A program made the translations under genes and the position numbers. Under the pieces are notes generated by a model. It did not search any database and was not told the origin of the DNA. It saw nothing but the letters and a program-made list of their open reading frames with translations. Below, one piece after another: positions 42,988-54,780 of a DNA stretch of 64,000 nt (position 1 is the stretch's first letter; every line of letters starts with the position of its first letter). The DNA is from Hydra vulgaris (Eukaryota > Cnidaria > Hydrozoa > Anthoathecata > Hydridae): assembly GCF_038396675.1 (NCBI RefSeq), contig NC_088921.1, positions 19,916,501-19,980,500 of the forward strand. The letters are read 5' to 3'.

Positions 42988-45217
42988 TTAGAATCTTCCT
43001 GAAACATAACTGTTATTACAATCCTTTGCTTTCTCCTCATCTAGGTTTCTCCTCATATGCGGTAGTGGTGTAGTGGTAAGAGCGCTCGCTTCATAAGCGA
43101 GAGGTTCGGAGTTCGACTCCCACCACGTCCCTGGAAGTACCGCGCTCAACTTAGTTTCTCCGCGCAGCGGCGTTGCTCGGAAAGGTTCGTGTTTCGGAGT
43201 TAAAGAGTTGAGAGAGGGTTGTACCACGAATAACAACTAAAAAAAAAAAAAAAAAAAAAAAAAAATAAAAAAAAAATAAAAATAAAAATACAAAAAAATG
43301 AGTAGCCTCCTCGGCTGTAGTGGCCCCCCTTGGGCCTTGGGGAGGTGAATAATCTAAAAAAAAAAAAAAAAAAAAATCTAGGTGACCTTTTTTGATGGCT
43401 TTAAGAGTTTTTTCTCTTTTTTTCCCCTTCTCTGATGACTTGCACCTCATTTGACTAATCCTTTTTTTATTTTTAGAAGTCGCTGAAATATTTGATACCT
43501 TACCATGTAAACCAAAATGTCTAAAAGCTCTAATAATTTTGGGTGTTTCCATATAAACATTTTGATAACAATTCATCTGATTGTAAATTTATAATTATTG
43601 GTAGAATTAAATCTTTTATCCGCAGAGGTATGGTAGATTTGGGTTTATAATTCTTTTGATTTAGAGCCCAGTATTTGCACCAACTATATTTTCCACGAGG
43701 ACAAAACTGGTGGCGTGTGTAGGAATCAGGAAAATCGGTGAAGTGGAAAAGTATGGCACAAACTGCTTTCTTCATTGAATACAAGTTCCCCACATTAGAT
43801 CTGATTGCAAGGCCATAGAAATTTTGCATTGAATTAATGCAGTTTTTAGTGAGTTTTTCTCTGCCTGATATTGGTTTTTTAGTACCTTTTTGGGCTTTGA
43901 CAAGGTTTCGTAGACGTGTTCCTAACCGTTTTTGAACATGTCCAACACATTCCAGTTTTACAGGCATAATACCATACTCTATGTAAGGATCTGCTACTAT
44001 TACATCATTAAAAGAAGATGTATCCCTATCTCCCAGATATTCTTTATATGTCAACTTATTTTTTTGTAAAAATCTAAATCATCTAGATCATAAACATAGC
44101 CACAGCTCCTACAAATTCTATACTACCTGATGAACCCTTGTTATTCGATTCACACTAGTGATCAACCAACCAACACTGATACTCAAAAGTTTCTTTTTTA
44201 GATCTCCACATTTTAAATCCATTGCAATGTTTGGTAAATATCTCTGCATCAATACATTTGCGAACCCATCGCGGATAACCTGAATCTCCGAAGATCGACG
44301 CGAGTGCGGAAATTTCCGAATAAGTATGCGGACTTTGTGATCTAGAGATCAAGGGGTGTTGTAATTAGTGTAAATAACTGTATTATATATAAACTATTGT
44401 TGTGTTGCGACAGAAGCAACGTTGTGGATGCGTCATTTATTACATTGTATCTCGGGGGTATTTGCAAATGTATATATATTGAGTAAAGATATTCACGAAT
44501 ATTGTGAGAAAAACAAATATAGAATTAATATTACACACTACAAACAGCAGTTACAACACCATTCAACAAATTATGACCTCGCTTTTGCCATGAACCATCA
44601 ATAGAAATTCTAACTTCTTTCATTTCAAGAGAGTTGTTTATTGATTTGGTTTCAAAAGCAGCTTTTTGCATACTTTCCTCAGCAGAAATTTTGTATACTA
44701 ACATGGCAGTTTTATTTAACTTATCAAAGCCATTAGGCGACAAACAATAAAGATTCATGCAGAAGGAAAAGGTTTTTATCAACTCATGACCAACACCTAT
44801 TTCTTGCAATCCGATGACAGCTTGCAGGTTGATCTCATATGGTGATTCTAGAGATGAAAGTTCTTTTTTAACGGTATCAATAAAAAACTCATTTGTGTTT
44901 AAAGAATTCTTTGACTTTGGTAAAGTTCAAAATTTTTTAGAAAAGTCACACTTTGTACACTTCATCTTAAGTAAATGACAACAGCCCATGCGAGAACCAG
45001 CGTTATCTTTGATTAGCGAATTTCCAATAAAGCAGTTGGGGCAAACAGTCTCTGCAATTAATTTCTTTAACAATAAAAAGTTATTAAGTATAAAATAGTC
45101 GTCAGATTCACATTTATCCGAGTTGAACGATACATCTAACTTTCTTGAGCTAACACAAGAAATCTCCTGATCTGCAGGTTTTGATTTGAGAATATCATGT
45201 CTCGGAGTTGTAAGCAA
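42988..45217 (-). pseudogene. Mutator-like transposase, broken, with SINE insertion in its last exon region
   Basis: It reads from about 45217. A cysteine-bearing N-terminal block (CPNCFIGNS..CTKCDF, 45100-44940) is followed by QAVIGLQEIGVGHELIKTFS, then SIDGSWQKRGH (44600) with the GSWQ motif of this family. An unrelated insert of about 180 bases (44345-44530) comes next. HCNGFKMWRSK and CESNNKGSSGSIE follow, then YLGDRDTSSFNDV and ECVGHVQKRLGTRLRNLV (43990-43910), the core signature. AICAILFHFT and HRQFCP-type cysteine/histidine motifs follow. The C-terminus AIKKGHLD (43380) is interrupted by a SINE and resumes as EEKAKDCNNSYVSGRF to the TAA at 42988. Several stops. Related to the copy at 57017-62851. 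Confidence 0.85.
43047..43375 (+). mobile_element. tRNA-derived SINE, full length, with target duplication
   Basis: The target duplication ATCTAGGT lies at 43039-43046 and 43376-43383. The head is tRNA-like: A box TGGTGTAGTGG (43066-43076), an anticodon-type hairpin ctcgc-ttCATaa-gcgag (43085-43102), and B box AGTTCGACTCC (43110-43120). Acceptor and T stems do not pair well, so it is not a functional tRNA. A body with agttaaagagttgagagagg, an internal A/T run, the gtagtggccccc block and a ggaggtgaataatct end with an A-tail follow. The 5'-truncated relative is at 12375-12520. Confidence 0.88.
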
Positions 45218-45219
45218 CT

Positions 45220-45335
45220 ATATTATATTATTAACTATATTATATTATTAACTATATAATGGGTTTAAACCCATTCCATTTTCTGCTCTTCTTTCTAGTA
45301 CTATTTTGTTTATTTGGAATTTCTTTTATTTAACT

Positions 45336-45404
<69 letters not shown>

Positions 45405-45834
45405 AAATATATATATATAAAATATAAATCCAAAGGGTAAACAAACAATAACACTCCAAATCTTTCAAATCTGTTAACTGTTACAAAACGTGTTTAGTGG
45501 TTAAGAACAATGACTTTTAAATGAATTTCAATTCGGAAAACATAGAAGTGACATCAAGCTTACAAAGCTTGAAGACTCCAGTAAAATTGAGCTTATTTTC
45601 AGGAAGAAAATGCCCTAACAACCATGTTAAATATTTAGTATCTCCGTTGCTAAGGAAAAAAAGATACATAGTGTTCTAATAAAATGCTCATATCTAAAGA
45701 AAGATAAATTACTCAGCTCTGAAACTTTGGCTAAACGTTCTTTGATTAATTTGACACATATTTTATCCAAAATTGAAAAACTCATAAAAATTTTTAGTTT
45801 CCTAGTTTTTTGGTGTTGTACCACCTTAAAGATA
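45220..45834. other. Spacer with (TA)n array
   Basis: (TA)n at 45337-45396. A 65-residue minus ORF (45824-45627) starting MVQHQKTRKLKIFMSF is unrecognised. No element termini. Confidence 0.45.
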
Positions 45835-46052
45835 TACTTTTTGCAGTTTACGAATCATCTGTCCACCAAGGAGTTTACCCTGATCAACTAAAAATTGCAA
45901 AAAGCTATTTTCCAATTCTAAAAAAGGGGGATGATACAAAGTTAGTAACTATCTTATAACCATATCCATCCTTTTAATTTTTTCAAAAATTTTAGAGCAT
46001 ATTATGTACAATAAAGTATGCAATTATCTTGTTTCCAATAATCTTTTATACA
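45835..46052 (+). pseudogene. LINE RT finger-region fragment
   Basis: Plus-strand pieces read SSVHQGVYPDQLKIAKSYFP, LKKGDD, then frameshifted ISILPIFSKILE-like and NYLVSNNLLYN text, the start of a CR1/jockey RT. It abuts the opposite-strand RT at 46046, so two truncated copies of different subfamilies meet tail to tail. Confidence 0.65.
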
Positions 46053-48216
46053 ATAATTTGTATATTTTGAAAAATATTTATTTGGAATATATTTAGTGCG
46101 TTCATTTGTTCCAGTAGGGGTTGAGCATGAGTAAATTTGTTTTTGTTGTATACTAGTCTTGAAGCGTGTTTTTGACGTAAGTAAAGTGGTTGTAATTTAG
46201 ATTTGTGGGTACTGCCCCATGCTATATTGTCATATATGAGATAGCAATGTATGAATGAAAAGTAGATAAGTTTTAGACTTTTTTGAGACAAAAATGGTCT
46301 TGCCTTGTAAAGTAAACCAATGTTCTTTGATATTTTTGTGTTTATGTAGTTTATGTGGGGTTTCCAGGAGATGTGTTCATCAATTAGAACTCCTAAAAAC
46401 TTTGTATTCAGAGCTATTTTGATGGTTATATTTTCTATATTAATTGTTGGTAGGTTCAGGGGTATTTTTTTAATTTGTTGATTAGAGTGAAATAGTATAT
46501 ACTTAGTTTTTTCTATATTGAGTGACAGTTTATTTGATTTAAACCATATGTTGACTTTTTTTAGTTCAGCATTTGTTTTTTCATAGAGGTCTTTGATTGT
46601 CTTTGACGAGTAAAATAAGTTTGTATCGTCGGCAAACATTATAGTTTTAAAGATATAAGAGGCATTTGGAAGATCGTTTATATAAATAAGAAACAAAAGA
46701 GGAGCAAGAATGGAACCTTGGGGTACACCACATTTTGTTTTTAGTAAATTTGAGTTGCTTTTTCTATTTATAATGACACACTGTTGTCTGTTATTAAGGT
46801 AGTTTTTAAACCAATTTAAAGCTTGATTTTTTATACCATAGTTTTTCATTTTTGTTAGTAAAATCTCATGTTTGACGGTGTCAAATGCCTTTGACAAATC
46901 AATAAAGATCCCTAATGTTATTTTTTTTTTTTAAATGATCTACTTATTCTATTTGAGAGGTCAAGGATTGCATGCTCAGTTGAGTGTAGCTTTTGAAAAC
47001 CATATTGACCTTTATTGATAATTTTGTTAGTTCTTAAATATTCATTTAATTTATTATAGATTATTCGTTCTAGAAGTTTTGAGAATACCGAAAGGATAGA
47101 GATTGGTCTATAATTGTTAAAAGAATTAGTTTCTCCTGATTTATAAATTGGTATAATTTTAGGGATTTTTAGTTTATCAGGTACAATACCTGTTGAAATT
47201 GATGAATTAAATACTTGGTAAATTGGATTACGTATCTCCTCAAAAACATCTGATACTACTTTGCAAGAGATATCATCGATTCCTGGGGACTTAATTTTAA
47301 GTGATTTAATAGCTATTTCAAGTTCATCTTGATTTATTTCATTGAAATATAAAGAGCAGTGTGAGCCTGTTAAGTAACTTTTAAATGTATTATTTGGGCA
47401 TTGAATTTTTGATGCAAGATCAGCACCAATGTTGGCAAAGTATTTGTTGAATTCATTGGAGATATCTCGCTTGTTGTTTGATTCACTTTCATTAACTATT
47501 ACTCTAGAAGGCATTTTGTTAACATTAAATTTACTTTTACTAATAATTTCCTTCATAATGTCCCATGTCTTTTTTAAGTCACCATTAAATTTTTGTATTT
47601 AATTAGAATAATATAAAATTTTGTGTTTTTTTTTAATTTTTTCAAATAGGTTTTTGTATTGCTTGTAGAGGGATAGGTTTGCTTCGCTTCTATTTTTTAA
47701 GTATTTTACGTATAGTTTTTGTTTTTGTTTTAAGGATTTTCTTATTTCTTTTGTTATCCATGGACAATTTAAATATTTTTTTTTTATTTTTTTTTCTTGA
47801 ATTGGAAAACTTTTATTATATTGTAGGATAAATAAATTAATAAAGTTAATGTACGCAGAGTTTGTGTTTCCTTGGTCACATTCTTGGTAGACCTTTTGCC
47901 AATTTGTTGCCGATAGCAAGTCCTTGAATTTTTGAGTAGACGTTTCATCGATAATTCTTTTATAACATAAGATTTTTGAAATAATAATTTTTGTGGAATT
48001 TTGTGAGAAAGAGAAGTATATTGGAAAGTGATCTGAAATATCTGTTTTTATTATTTCTGATTTTAGAGAAGGTTCTTGTATTGAGTTTGTTAAAATATTG
48101 TCAATAGCAGTAATAGATTTTGAAGTTACCCTGGTAGGTTTGTTGATAATGGGAAAGATATTAAGTTGAAACATGTCGTCAAAGAAATTTTTAGTAATAC
48201 CATGCTTGTTGTACAT
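46046..48216 (-). pseudogene. LINE (CR1/jockey-like), 5'-truncated, endonuclease end plus RT
   Basis: 48216-47599: the C-terminal part of the endonuclease (NKPTRVTSKSITAIDNILTN, then KTDISDHFPIYFSF) and the NCPWITKEIRKSLKQKQKLY linker. A single TAA follows YYSN. 47556-46918: RT start, with KSPGIDDISCKVV, DKLKIPKIIPIYKSGETNSF, NNYRPISILSVFSKLLERII and GQYGFQKLHSTEHAI. A poly-A run (about 46921-46932) shifts frame. 46897-46046: [46 protein letters not shown] (the catalytic ADD) and FLGVLIDEHISWKPH. It ends before the usual C-terminus. Apart from one stop and one A-run slip it is well preserved. Confidence 0.88.
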
Positions 48217-48249
48217 TAAATTACGTTTACAAAGATCTCATGAAAAAAG

Positions 48250-49545
48250 ATTAAAATGAGAAAGGTTGCGAAAATATTTAAAAACTCTCCTGTCAAAAAT
48301 GATACATATTTACAGAAGTATATCCTACAAGAACACGGGAAAAAGCTTAAGTTGATTCTTGATTGTAAAACTAGCTGGAACAGTATGTTCAATAGGTTAG
48401 AAAGATTTCATAGACTAAAAGTGTGTATTGAAAAAGTCTTTATTGATGTTGGGTCAGAAATTCGTTTCACCCAAGAAGAATGGTCCCAAATCAATAACTT
48501 AATTATTTGCCTGGCACCACTAAAACTTGGTCTCGAACTATTATGCAAGAGAGAATCGAACTTGTCACTGCAAAAACAACTTTTCAGTTTATGTTAGATA
48601 AATTACAAAAGCAATCATCACTTTTGAGCATAGATTTAGCCGCAGCACTTCGTGAGAGTTTTACACAACGTCGTAACAAGAATTTAAATGGACTACAAGT
48701 TTACTTACAAAATCCTAAAAAATATAAATAAGAAATTTAAAAAAATGAAAATACTTTTTCAATGCCATAAATATTGATAAGAGTTTATACAATTGAAAGA
48801 AATGAAGACAAAGGAAATAAACTCGAAGAAAAAGAAGCTGTAGATTCTATTAACAATTCCAAATACTTACTCCTACAATTCTATTGCTGAAAAAAGAATC
48901 GGAAAATCAAATACAGAAAGACAAGAAAAGCTGGACAAAAAATGTAAAGGAGATGCCATATTTAGATTCTTTAGACTTTGATAAATTATTGAAGAAGGAA
49001 ATGTCTGCCTATGAAAGTAACGGAATAAGAGGCAAGTTTCTAGATATAGCGCATAGTTACTTGATGACAATACCACCAAGAAGCGTAGAGGCCGAGCGAG
49101 CTTTTTTAGCTACTGCTTGTATATGCAGTCCTTTGAGGAGTAGATTAAGTGATGATACTTTAAATAGTGTCTATTTCTTAAGAGCGCATTTCTTACAATG
49201 ATTTTCTCATATTTGATATTTAAAAGAATAAATAAAGCTAATAGACGTTCTACATAAAGCTTAAAGTTGTTCTACGTATTTTGGCTAATCTTTTTGTTCA
49301 TTAAATGTTAAGAATTATATTGATTTACAAATAAATTGTATTTTTTGGCTTTATTTACCTCATCTTATTAATTTAATAAGTTGAGTATATTTTTTCTGAA
49401 ATACTTGAAAGAAAAATACAATTGTCATTTTGCCTTTTATAATGTGCACAAGAAATCTACCAATCCCGCGCTGGATCCGCACAGAAATTAAAAATTTCAG
49501 CGCAGATCCCGCGTGGTTGAAAAGTTTACGGGATTGAATCCCTAA
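48250..49545 (+). pseudogene. hAT transposase, C-terminal half, frameshifted
   Basis: It reads MRKVAKIFKNSPVKNDTYLQ and LDCKTSWNSMFNRLERFHRL, then shifts frame near 48507 and again near 48735. It ends with EMSAYESNGIRG and IPPRSVEAERAFLATACICS, LRSRLSDDTLNSVYFLRAHF, the hAT dimerisation motif, with the stop at 49199-49201. Downstream, near 49529-49545, cgggattgaatccctaa is the kind of terminal sequence seen in hAT ends, so the element's right terminus may lie there. The N-terminal half is missing; a LINE copy begins directly upstream. Confidence 0.78.
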
Positions 49546-49549
49546 TTAA

Positions 49550-51180
49550 CTTTGTATATATTTTTATGTATGATATTTGTATATTTGCGCTTTTATAGGT
49601 TTTGACGATAAGATCCAACATTTTATTATATTTAACATTAGCAACTTAATTTATATTTTCAATTTTTAACACAATTTATTTTAATTTTTTATTTTTGTTT
49701 ATGTCTTGATATAAAAAAGTTTAAACTTGTAAAAAGTTCTAACGATGAGATCATTATGATCTTCATTTAGGAACCATGTTTACTTTTAAGTTATATTTTC
49801 ATAGTATAAATATTTTTGTCAAAATTTGTGATATGGGAGAATTAAAGATTTTTCAGCCTAATTTTGAAAAGATGCAAAGAAGCAGATTTGTGAAAAAAAC
49901 CAAAAATAGAAAGGCCACATGTTCCAAGGCCAAGTCTAAGACCAAGGCCAAAGGTTTCAAGGCCAAGACCTAAGCCTAAAGGGGCTTTCAAGGTCAAGGC
50001 CAATAAAAAGAGTTTCAAGGTCAAGGCCTACGCAAACATTTTCAAGACTAATAACATAAATTTTACCCTTACGTTAAGGCCAATTATTAACAAAACTGCA
50101 GGTATCAAGTGCTGTGACATTAAAACCACATGTTGTAAAATTAAACCAAGGTTTTGCGCAAAATTCGACGAGTTATATAAGAAAATATATTTGGAGATAT
50201 ATATGACAGCCGAAAACCAAAATACATTAAAATAAAGAATTAAAACTTTCAACTCTTTATTTTTATATATTTGTACTTAATGCTCCCAATTAATACTAAC
50301 ATCTTTTAAATAACACAACTAATACTACATCTTTTAAATAAAAATACGTTGATATTATATGTTATATTTAATATTATATATAAGCTATTAATCAAAAGCA
50401 CTAACTATCACTATATAGCCTATAAGTCTTTTTTACATTTAAGAAATATCAAAGTTTTAAGAAACGAATTAAACATACGAGCTCTATGAGGACACATTAT
50501 CAATCCACTCTGACAAAAAATACGCTCGACTGAAGCTGACGTTGCAGAGACACAGAAATACTTGTCAAATATAGATTTCTAATTATTGAATATTTTTTGA
50601 TTGTGTAGAGTTTTTTTTTAACAAAAAATCTTTTTGATTAAATTTCAGTTAATCGTTCAAGCTAGTTTGTCAAAACTATCATGTTTGTAAAACAAGATTT
50701 TTTCTATTATTTGCAAATAAGCACTTTTTTTTTGGTAAAGAGCTTTTGAATCTGAGGTGTAACAATATTTTTAGTAGGTGTCAAAGTGGTTTATGGTGTT
50801 GTTTTTGAGCAAATCTTTGATAGCTTGTATCAAGGAAGGATAACTAAAATATTGCTTATTGGTTCAAAGTTAGATTTTATAAATAAAAAATTCTGTAAAA
50901 TATACTTTGCTAACAACTTTTATGTACTAACAACAGATTTATATAAGTTGAATAAAAACAGTGTAAATAAATAAAAATAAGGTAGAAGGCTAAAACAATC
51001 AACGCCAAGGCTAAAATGTTTAAGGCCAAGACCAAGGCCAAGGCCGTAATTTTTGACCTTAAGGCAAGGCCAAGGATTAACAACTCTACAAAGAAGTAGG
51101 CAGATTATTAAATATAAATTAAATTTAAGCAAAAGAATTTTATTCCGAATGAGGTGCACCAATGCATAAAATGCATAAAA
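49550..51180. other. AT-rich sequence with two GGCCAAG-rich repeat tracts
   Basis: 49910-50032 and 51000-51082 are degenerate repeats of aaggccaag/ttcaaggccaagg words. Both end in a similar phrase (ttaaggccaattattaacaa versus aaggccaaggattaacaact), so they are two copies of one repeat family. Short ORFs across them (for example LGLGLGLKHF on the minus strand) are artefacts. A 62-residue plus ORF at 50786-50974 is unrecognised. Confidence 0.55.
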
Positions 51181-51204
51181 ATAAATGCATTGATCAAAAT
51201 TTGT

Positions 51205-51408
51205 TTAACGAAAAGTCTCATATTGAAGGTTGGTATTTCTCTGAAAGTATTTATTGGTAGGTTTCAAGGTAAATAGATTATTAAAAACGGTAGGAGAAAG
51301 ATTACGTTTCCATATATATACAAAGCCTAAACTATTGAGTTCGTAAATATTAAGTGATATCATTTTAGAAAAAAGTTGTTTAGAGTGAGAAAAAATATCA
51401 GCTATCAT
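51205..51408 (-). pseudogene. LINE RT C-terminal fragment
   Basis: FSHSKQLFSKMISLNIYELN, then LSPTVFNNLFTLKPTNK and RNTNLQYETFR match the C-terminal tail layout of the RT at 55390-56244 (SHTQTLFNKLNILNVYKLN, then ISPMLFNSLFEKI). The rest of that element is gone. Confidence 0.65.
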
Positions 51409-51559
51409 TAATTACAAGTATTGCATGTTACTGACGGCAATAGAGAGATTGTAACTTTTTCCGTGCTTACCCAAGCATTATTTTCCCAAGCATTACTTGC
51501 ATAATTCACATAGATATGATTGAATGCATAATAGCGTTTTTCTTATGTATTATTAATTT

Positions 51560-51895
51560 TAAGAACAGATTTACTCATGCCAAGCCTCTCTTATTTAAAA
51601 AAAAATTCATGATATATATCAGCTAAATGTTTTTTTATATTCTTTGTTTTAGGTACAAATGTAAAACTCCAAACCAGTTTCCTTCCATAATTTGTATACC
51701 TTAAAAGATAAAAATAAATACAACTTAAGAAATGGTAATTTAATTTGTCAACCATTCTTTCCAACTAATTTTGGAAAATCAAGCATTTCATTTCGTTGAG
51801 CTTCTCTTGGATTAAAATAGTTTTAAATATTTTGATCTTTCTTTAGAATGGAGTTACCTCTCATTCAAAAAAAGCTTAAGGAAATCATTTTGCCT
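51560..51895 (+). pseudogene. LINE RT C-terminal fragment and 3' flank
   Basis: Frameshifted text reads THAKPLLFKKK, KYNLRNGNLICQPFFPTNFG, KSSISFR and SHSKKAYGNH-like, the usual tail of CR1/jockey RTs (R-G-P-x-LWN region). The 3' flank to about 52320 has small hairpins of the type cgaagacttaatggtcttc and caagacctgatggtcatctt, plausible LINE 3' ends. Confidence 0.55.
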
Positions 51896-52433
51896 ATTGA
51901 TGATATATTTTTGTATTTTTAAACATTGAATAATTTACTTTTTAATATTTTATGCAGTGATGCAGTTTAATATGTATATAAATGTGCCTAAATTTTTTTT
52001 TTGCTTACACTCGACCATGTATGTATGCATTTGATTTTTATGAGATTTTTAAATTTAGGAGCAGTTCTTGACGAAGACTTAATGGTCTTCTGCAAGTGTC
52101 TGCTTTCGTTTTATTTATTAAATCAAATACTTGTATATTTTTTGTTTATTTATATTTTATAGTTGTATAAGGATTTGTTAATCTTAACGATTTAATTTAC
52201 TTGTATAACGACTTTTATACTTTGTATAATTTTAAGTTTCAAGTTCTTTATCAGTGGTTCTCTGTGACAAGACCTGATGGTCATCTTTGAGTAATCGCGT
52301 TCTTTATTTATTTACTTTTTGTTTATTTATTTTTACAATATCTTCACTTGTAACTTTTCCCTTATCGATAAAAGATCGATAAAAGAAACTAATTTTTTTT
52401 TCGATTTTTTAAATAATTCTTAGATCATTTTAA

Positions 52434-54780
52434 GTTTACGTCATTTACTCCATAATATTTAAGTTTATGAATCAAAATGCCACGATTTACTGTATCAAAC
52501 GCTTTTGGTAAATCTAAAAAAAATACCTAATGTGAATAGTAAATTTTTGAAAGAGTTAGAAATTTCAAAGATGAATTGGGTAATTACATGCTTAGTAGAA
52601 GTATATCTTTTAAAACCAAACTGATTTTTATATAAATAATTTTTGTCATTAAAATTAGTATGCAACCGTATTTTTTTGTATTATTTTGTATTTGTAAAGA
52701 ATTTTTGTTTTTGCGAATGTCTTGTTTTTGTATTGTATGGTAGTTATAGATATTTTTTTCTAAGATTTTTGATAAGGTTGATAAAATAGAGGTATGTCGG
52801 CAGTTATATTTATTATTTATGTTTCCTTTTTAGTAGATTGGGATTATCTTGGGATTATTTTGAACTTGATATTTTGAACTTGATATTTTGAACTTGATAT
52901 TTTGAACTTGATATTTTGAACTTGATATTTTGAACTTGATATTTTGAACTTGATATTTTGAACTTGATATTTTGAACTTGATATTTTGAACTTGATATTT
53001 TGAACTTGATATTTTGAACTTGATATTTTGAACTTGATATTTTGAACTTGATATTTTGAACTTGATATTTTGAACTTGATATTTTGAACTTGATATTTTG
53101 AACTTGATATTTTGAACTTGATATTTTGAACTTGATTTTTTGAGCTTGATTTTTTGAGCTTGATATTTTGAACTTGATATTTTGAACTTGATATTTTGAA
53201 CTTGATATTTTGAACTTGATATTTTGAACTTGATATTTTGAACTTGATATTTTGAACTTGATATTTTGAACTTGATATTTTGAACTTGATATTTTGAACT
53301 TGATATTTTGAACTTGATATTTTGAACTTGATATTTTGAACTTGATATTTTGAACTTGATATTTTGAACTTGATATTTTGAACTTGATATTTTGAACTTG
53401 ATATTTTGAACTTGATATTTTGAACTTGATATTTTGAACTTGATATTTTGAACTTGATATTTTGAACTTGATATTTTGAACTTGATATTTTGAACTTGAT
53501 ATTTTGAACTTGGTATTTTGAACTTGATATTTTGAACTTGATATTTTGAACTTGATATTTTGAACTTGATATTTTGAACTTGATATTTTGAACTTGATAT
53601 TTTGAACTTGATATTTTGAACTTGATATTTTGAACTTGATATTTTGAACTTGATATTTTGAACTTGATATTTTGAACTTGATATTTTGAACTTGATATTT
53701 TGAACTTGATATTTTGAACTTGATATTTTGAACTTGATATTTTTAACTTGATATTTTGAACTTGATATTTTGAACTTGATATTTTGAACTTGATATTTTG
53801 AACTTGATATTTTGAACTTGATATTTTGAACTTGATTTTTTGAGCTTGATTTTTTGAGCTTGATATTTTGAACTTGATATTTTGAACTTGATATTTTGAA
53901 CTTGATATTTTGAACTTGATATTTTGAACTTGATATTTTGAACTTGATATTTTGAACTTGATATTTTGAACTTGATATTTTGAACTTGATATTTTGAACT
54001 TGATATTTTGAACTTGATATTTTGAACTTGATATTTTGAACTTGATATTTTGAACTTGATATTTTGAACTTGATATTTTGAACTTGATATTTTGAACTTT
54101 ATATTTTGAACTTGATATTTTGAACTTGATATTTTGAACTTGATATTTTGAACTTGATATTTTGAACTTGATATTTTGAACTTGATATTTTGAACTTGAT
54201 ATTTTGAACTTGATATTTTGAACTTGATATTTTGAACTTGATATTTTGAACTTGATATTTTGAACTTGATATTTTGAACTTGATATTTTGAACTTGATAT
54301 TTTGAACTTGATATTTTGAACTTGATATTTTGAACTTGATATTTTGAACTTGATATTTTGAACTTGATATTTTGAACTTGATATTTTGAACTTGATATTT
54401 TGAACTTGATATTTTGAACTTGATATTTTGAACTTGATATTTTGAACTTGATATTTTGAACTTGATATTTTGAACTTGATATTTTGAACTTGATATTTTG
54501 AACTTGATATTTTGAACTTGATATTTTGAACTTGATATTTTGAACTTGATATTTTGAACTTGATTTTTTGAGCTTGATTTTTTGAGCTTGATATTTTGAA
54601 CTTGATATTTTGAACTTGATATTTTGAACTTGATATTTTGAACTTGATATTTTGAACTTGATATTTTGAACTTGATATTTTGAACTTGATATTTTGAACT
54701 TGATATTTTGAACTTGATATTTTGAACTTGATTTTTTGAATTTTGATTTTGAACTGATCAGGGAAAACTACTTGTTGTAC
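52434..54780 (-). pseudogene. LINE RT finger region split by a 1.9-kb 14-bp array
   Basis: On the minus strand, VVFPDQFKI (about 54776-54742) leads directly into the array. On its other side the reading resumes as IIPRIIPIY.KGNINNKYN, then TSILSTLSKILEKNIYN, NQFGFKRYTSTKHVI-like text, a LLFTLGIFFDLPKAFDTVNR-like block and GILIHKLKYYGVND (52440). So the array sits in the PDQLKIAKIIPIYKKG motif of the RT. Many lesions; no catalytic ADD block is present. Confidence 0.78.
52857..54755. repeat. 14-bp minisatellite, about 135 copies, with higher-order structure
   Basis: The unit is tgatattttgaact, nearly invariant. A distinctive variant pair (gattttttgagctt twice) begins at 53134, 53834 and 54562. 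The spacings are 700 and 728 bases, exactly 50 and 52 units, so blocks of about 50 units were amplified together. Single variants occur at about 53515, 53741 and 54099. On the minus strand no frame has a stop because 14 is not a multiple of three and the unit has none, but there is no ATG. The assembled length may be an underestimate. Confidence 0.95.

Noticed and set aside
43059..43131. Functional tRNA-Met(CAT) gene
   Set aside because: A and B boxes and the anticodon hairpin are present, but acceptor and T stems do not pair, and it heads a SINE with a target duplication.
49776..50024. ORFs rich in KAKTK and LGLGL
   Set aside because: Translations of the degenerate GGCCAAG repeat; a second copy of the repeat at 51000 confirms it is non-coding.
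52857..54755. CRISPR array or telomere-like array
   Set aside because: Units are directly adjacent with no spacers, the repeat is 14 bp, and the flanks are RT sequence in a eukaryotic context.
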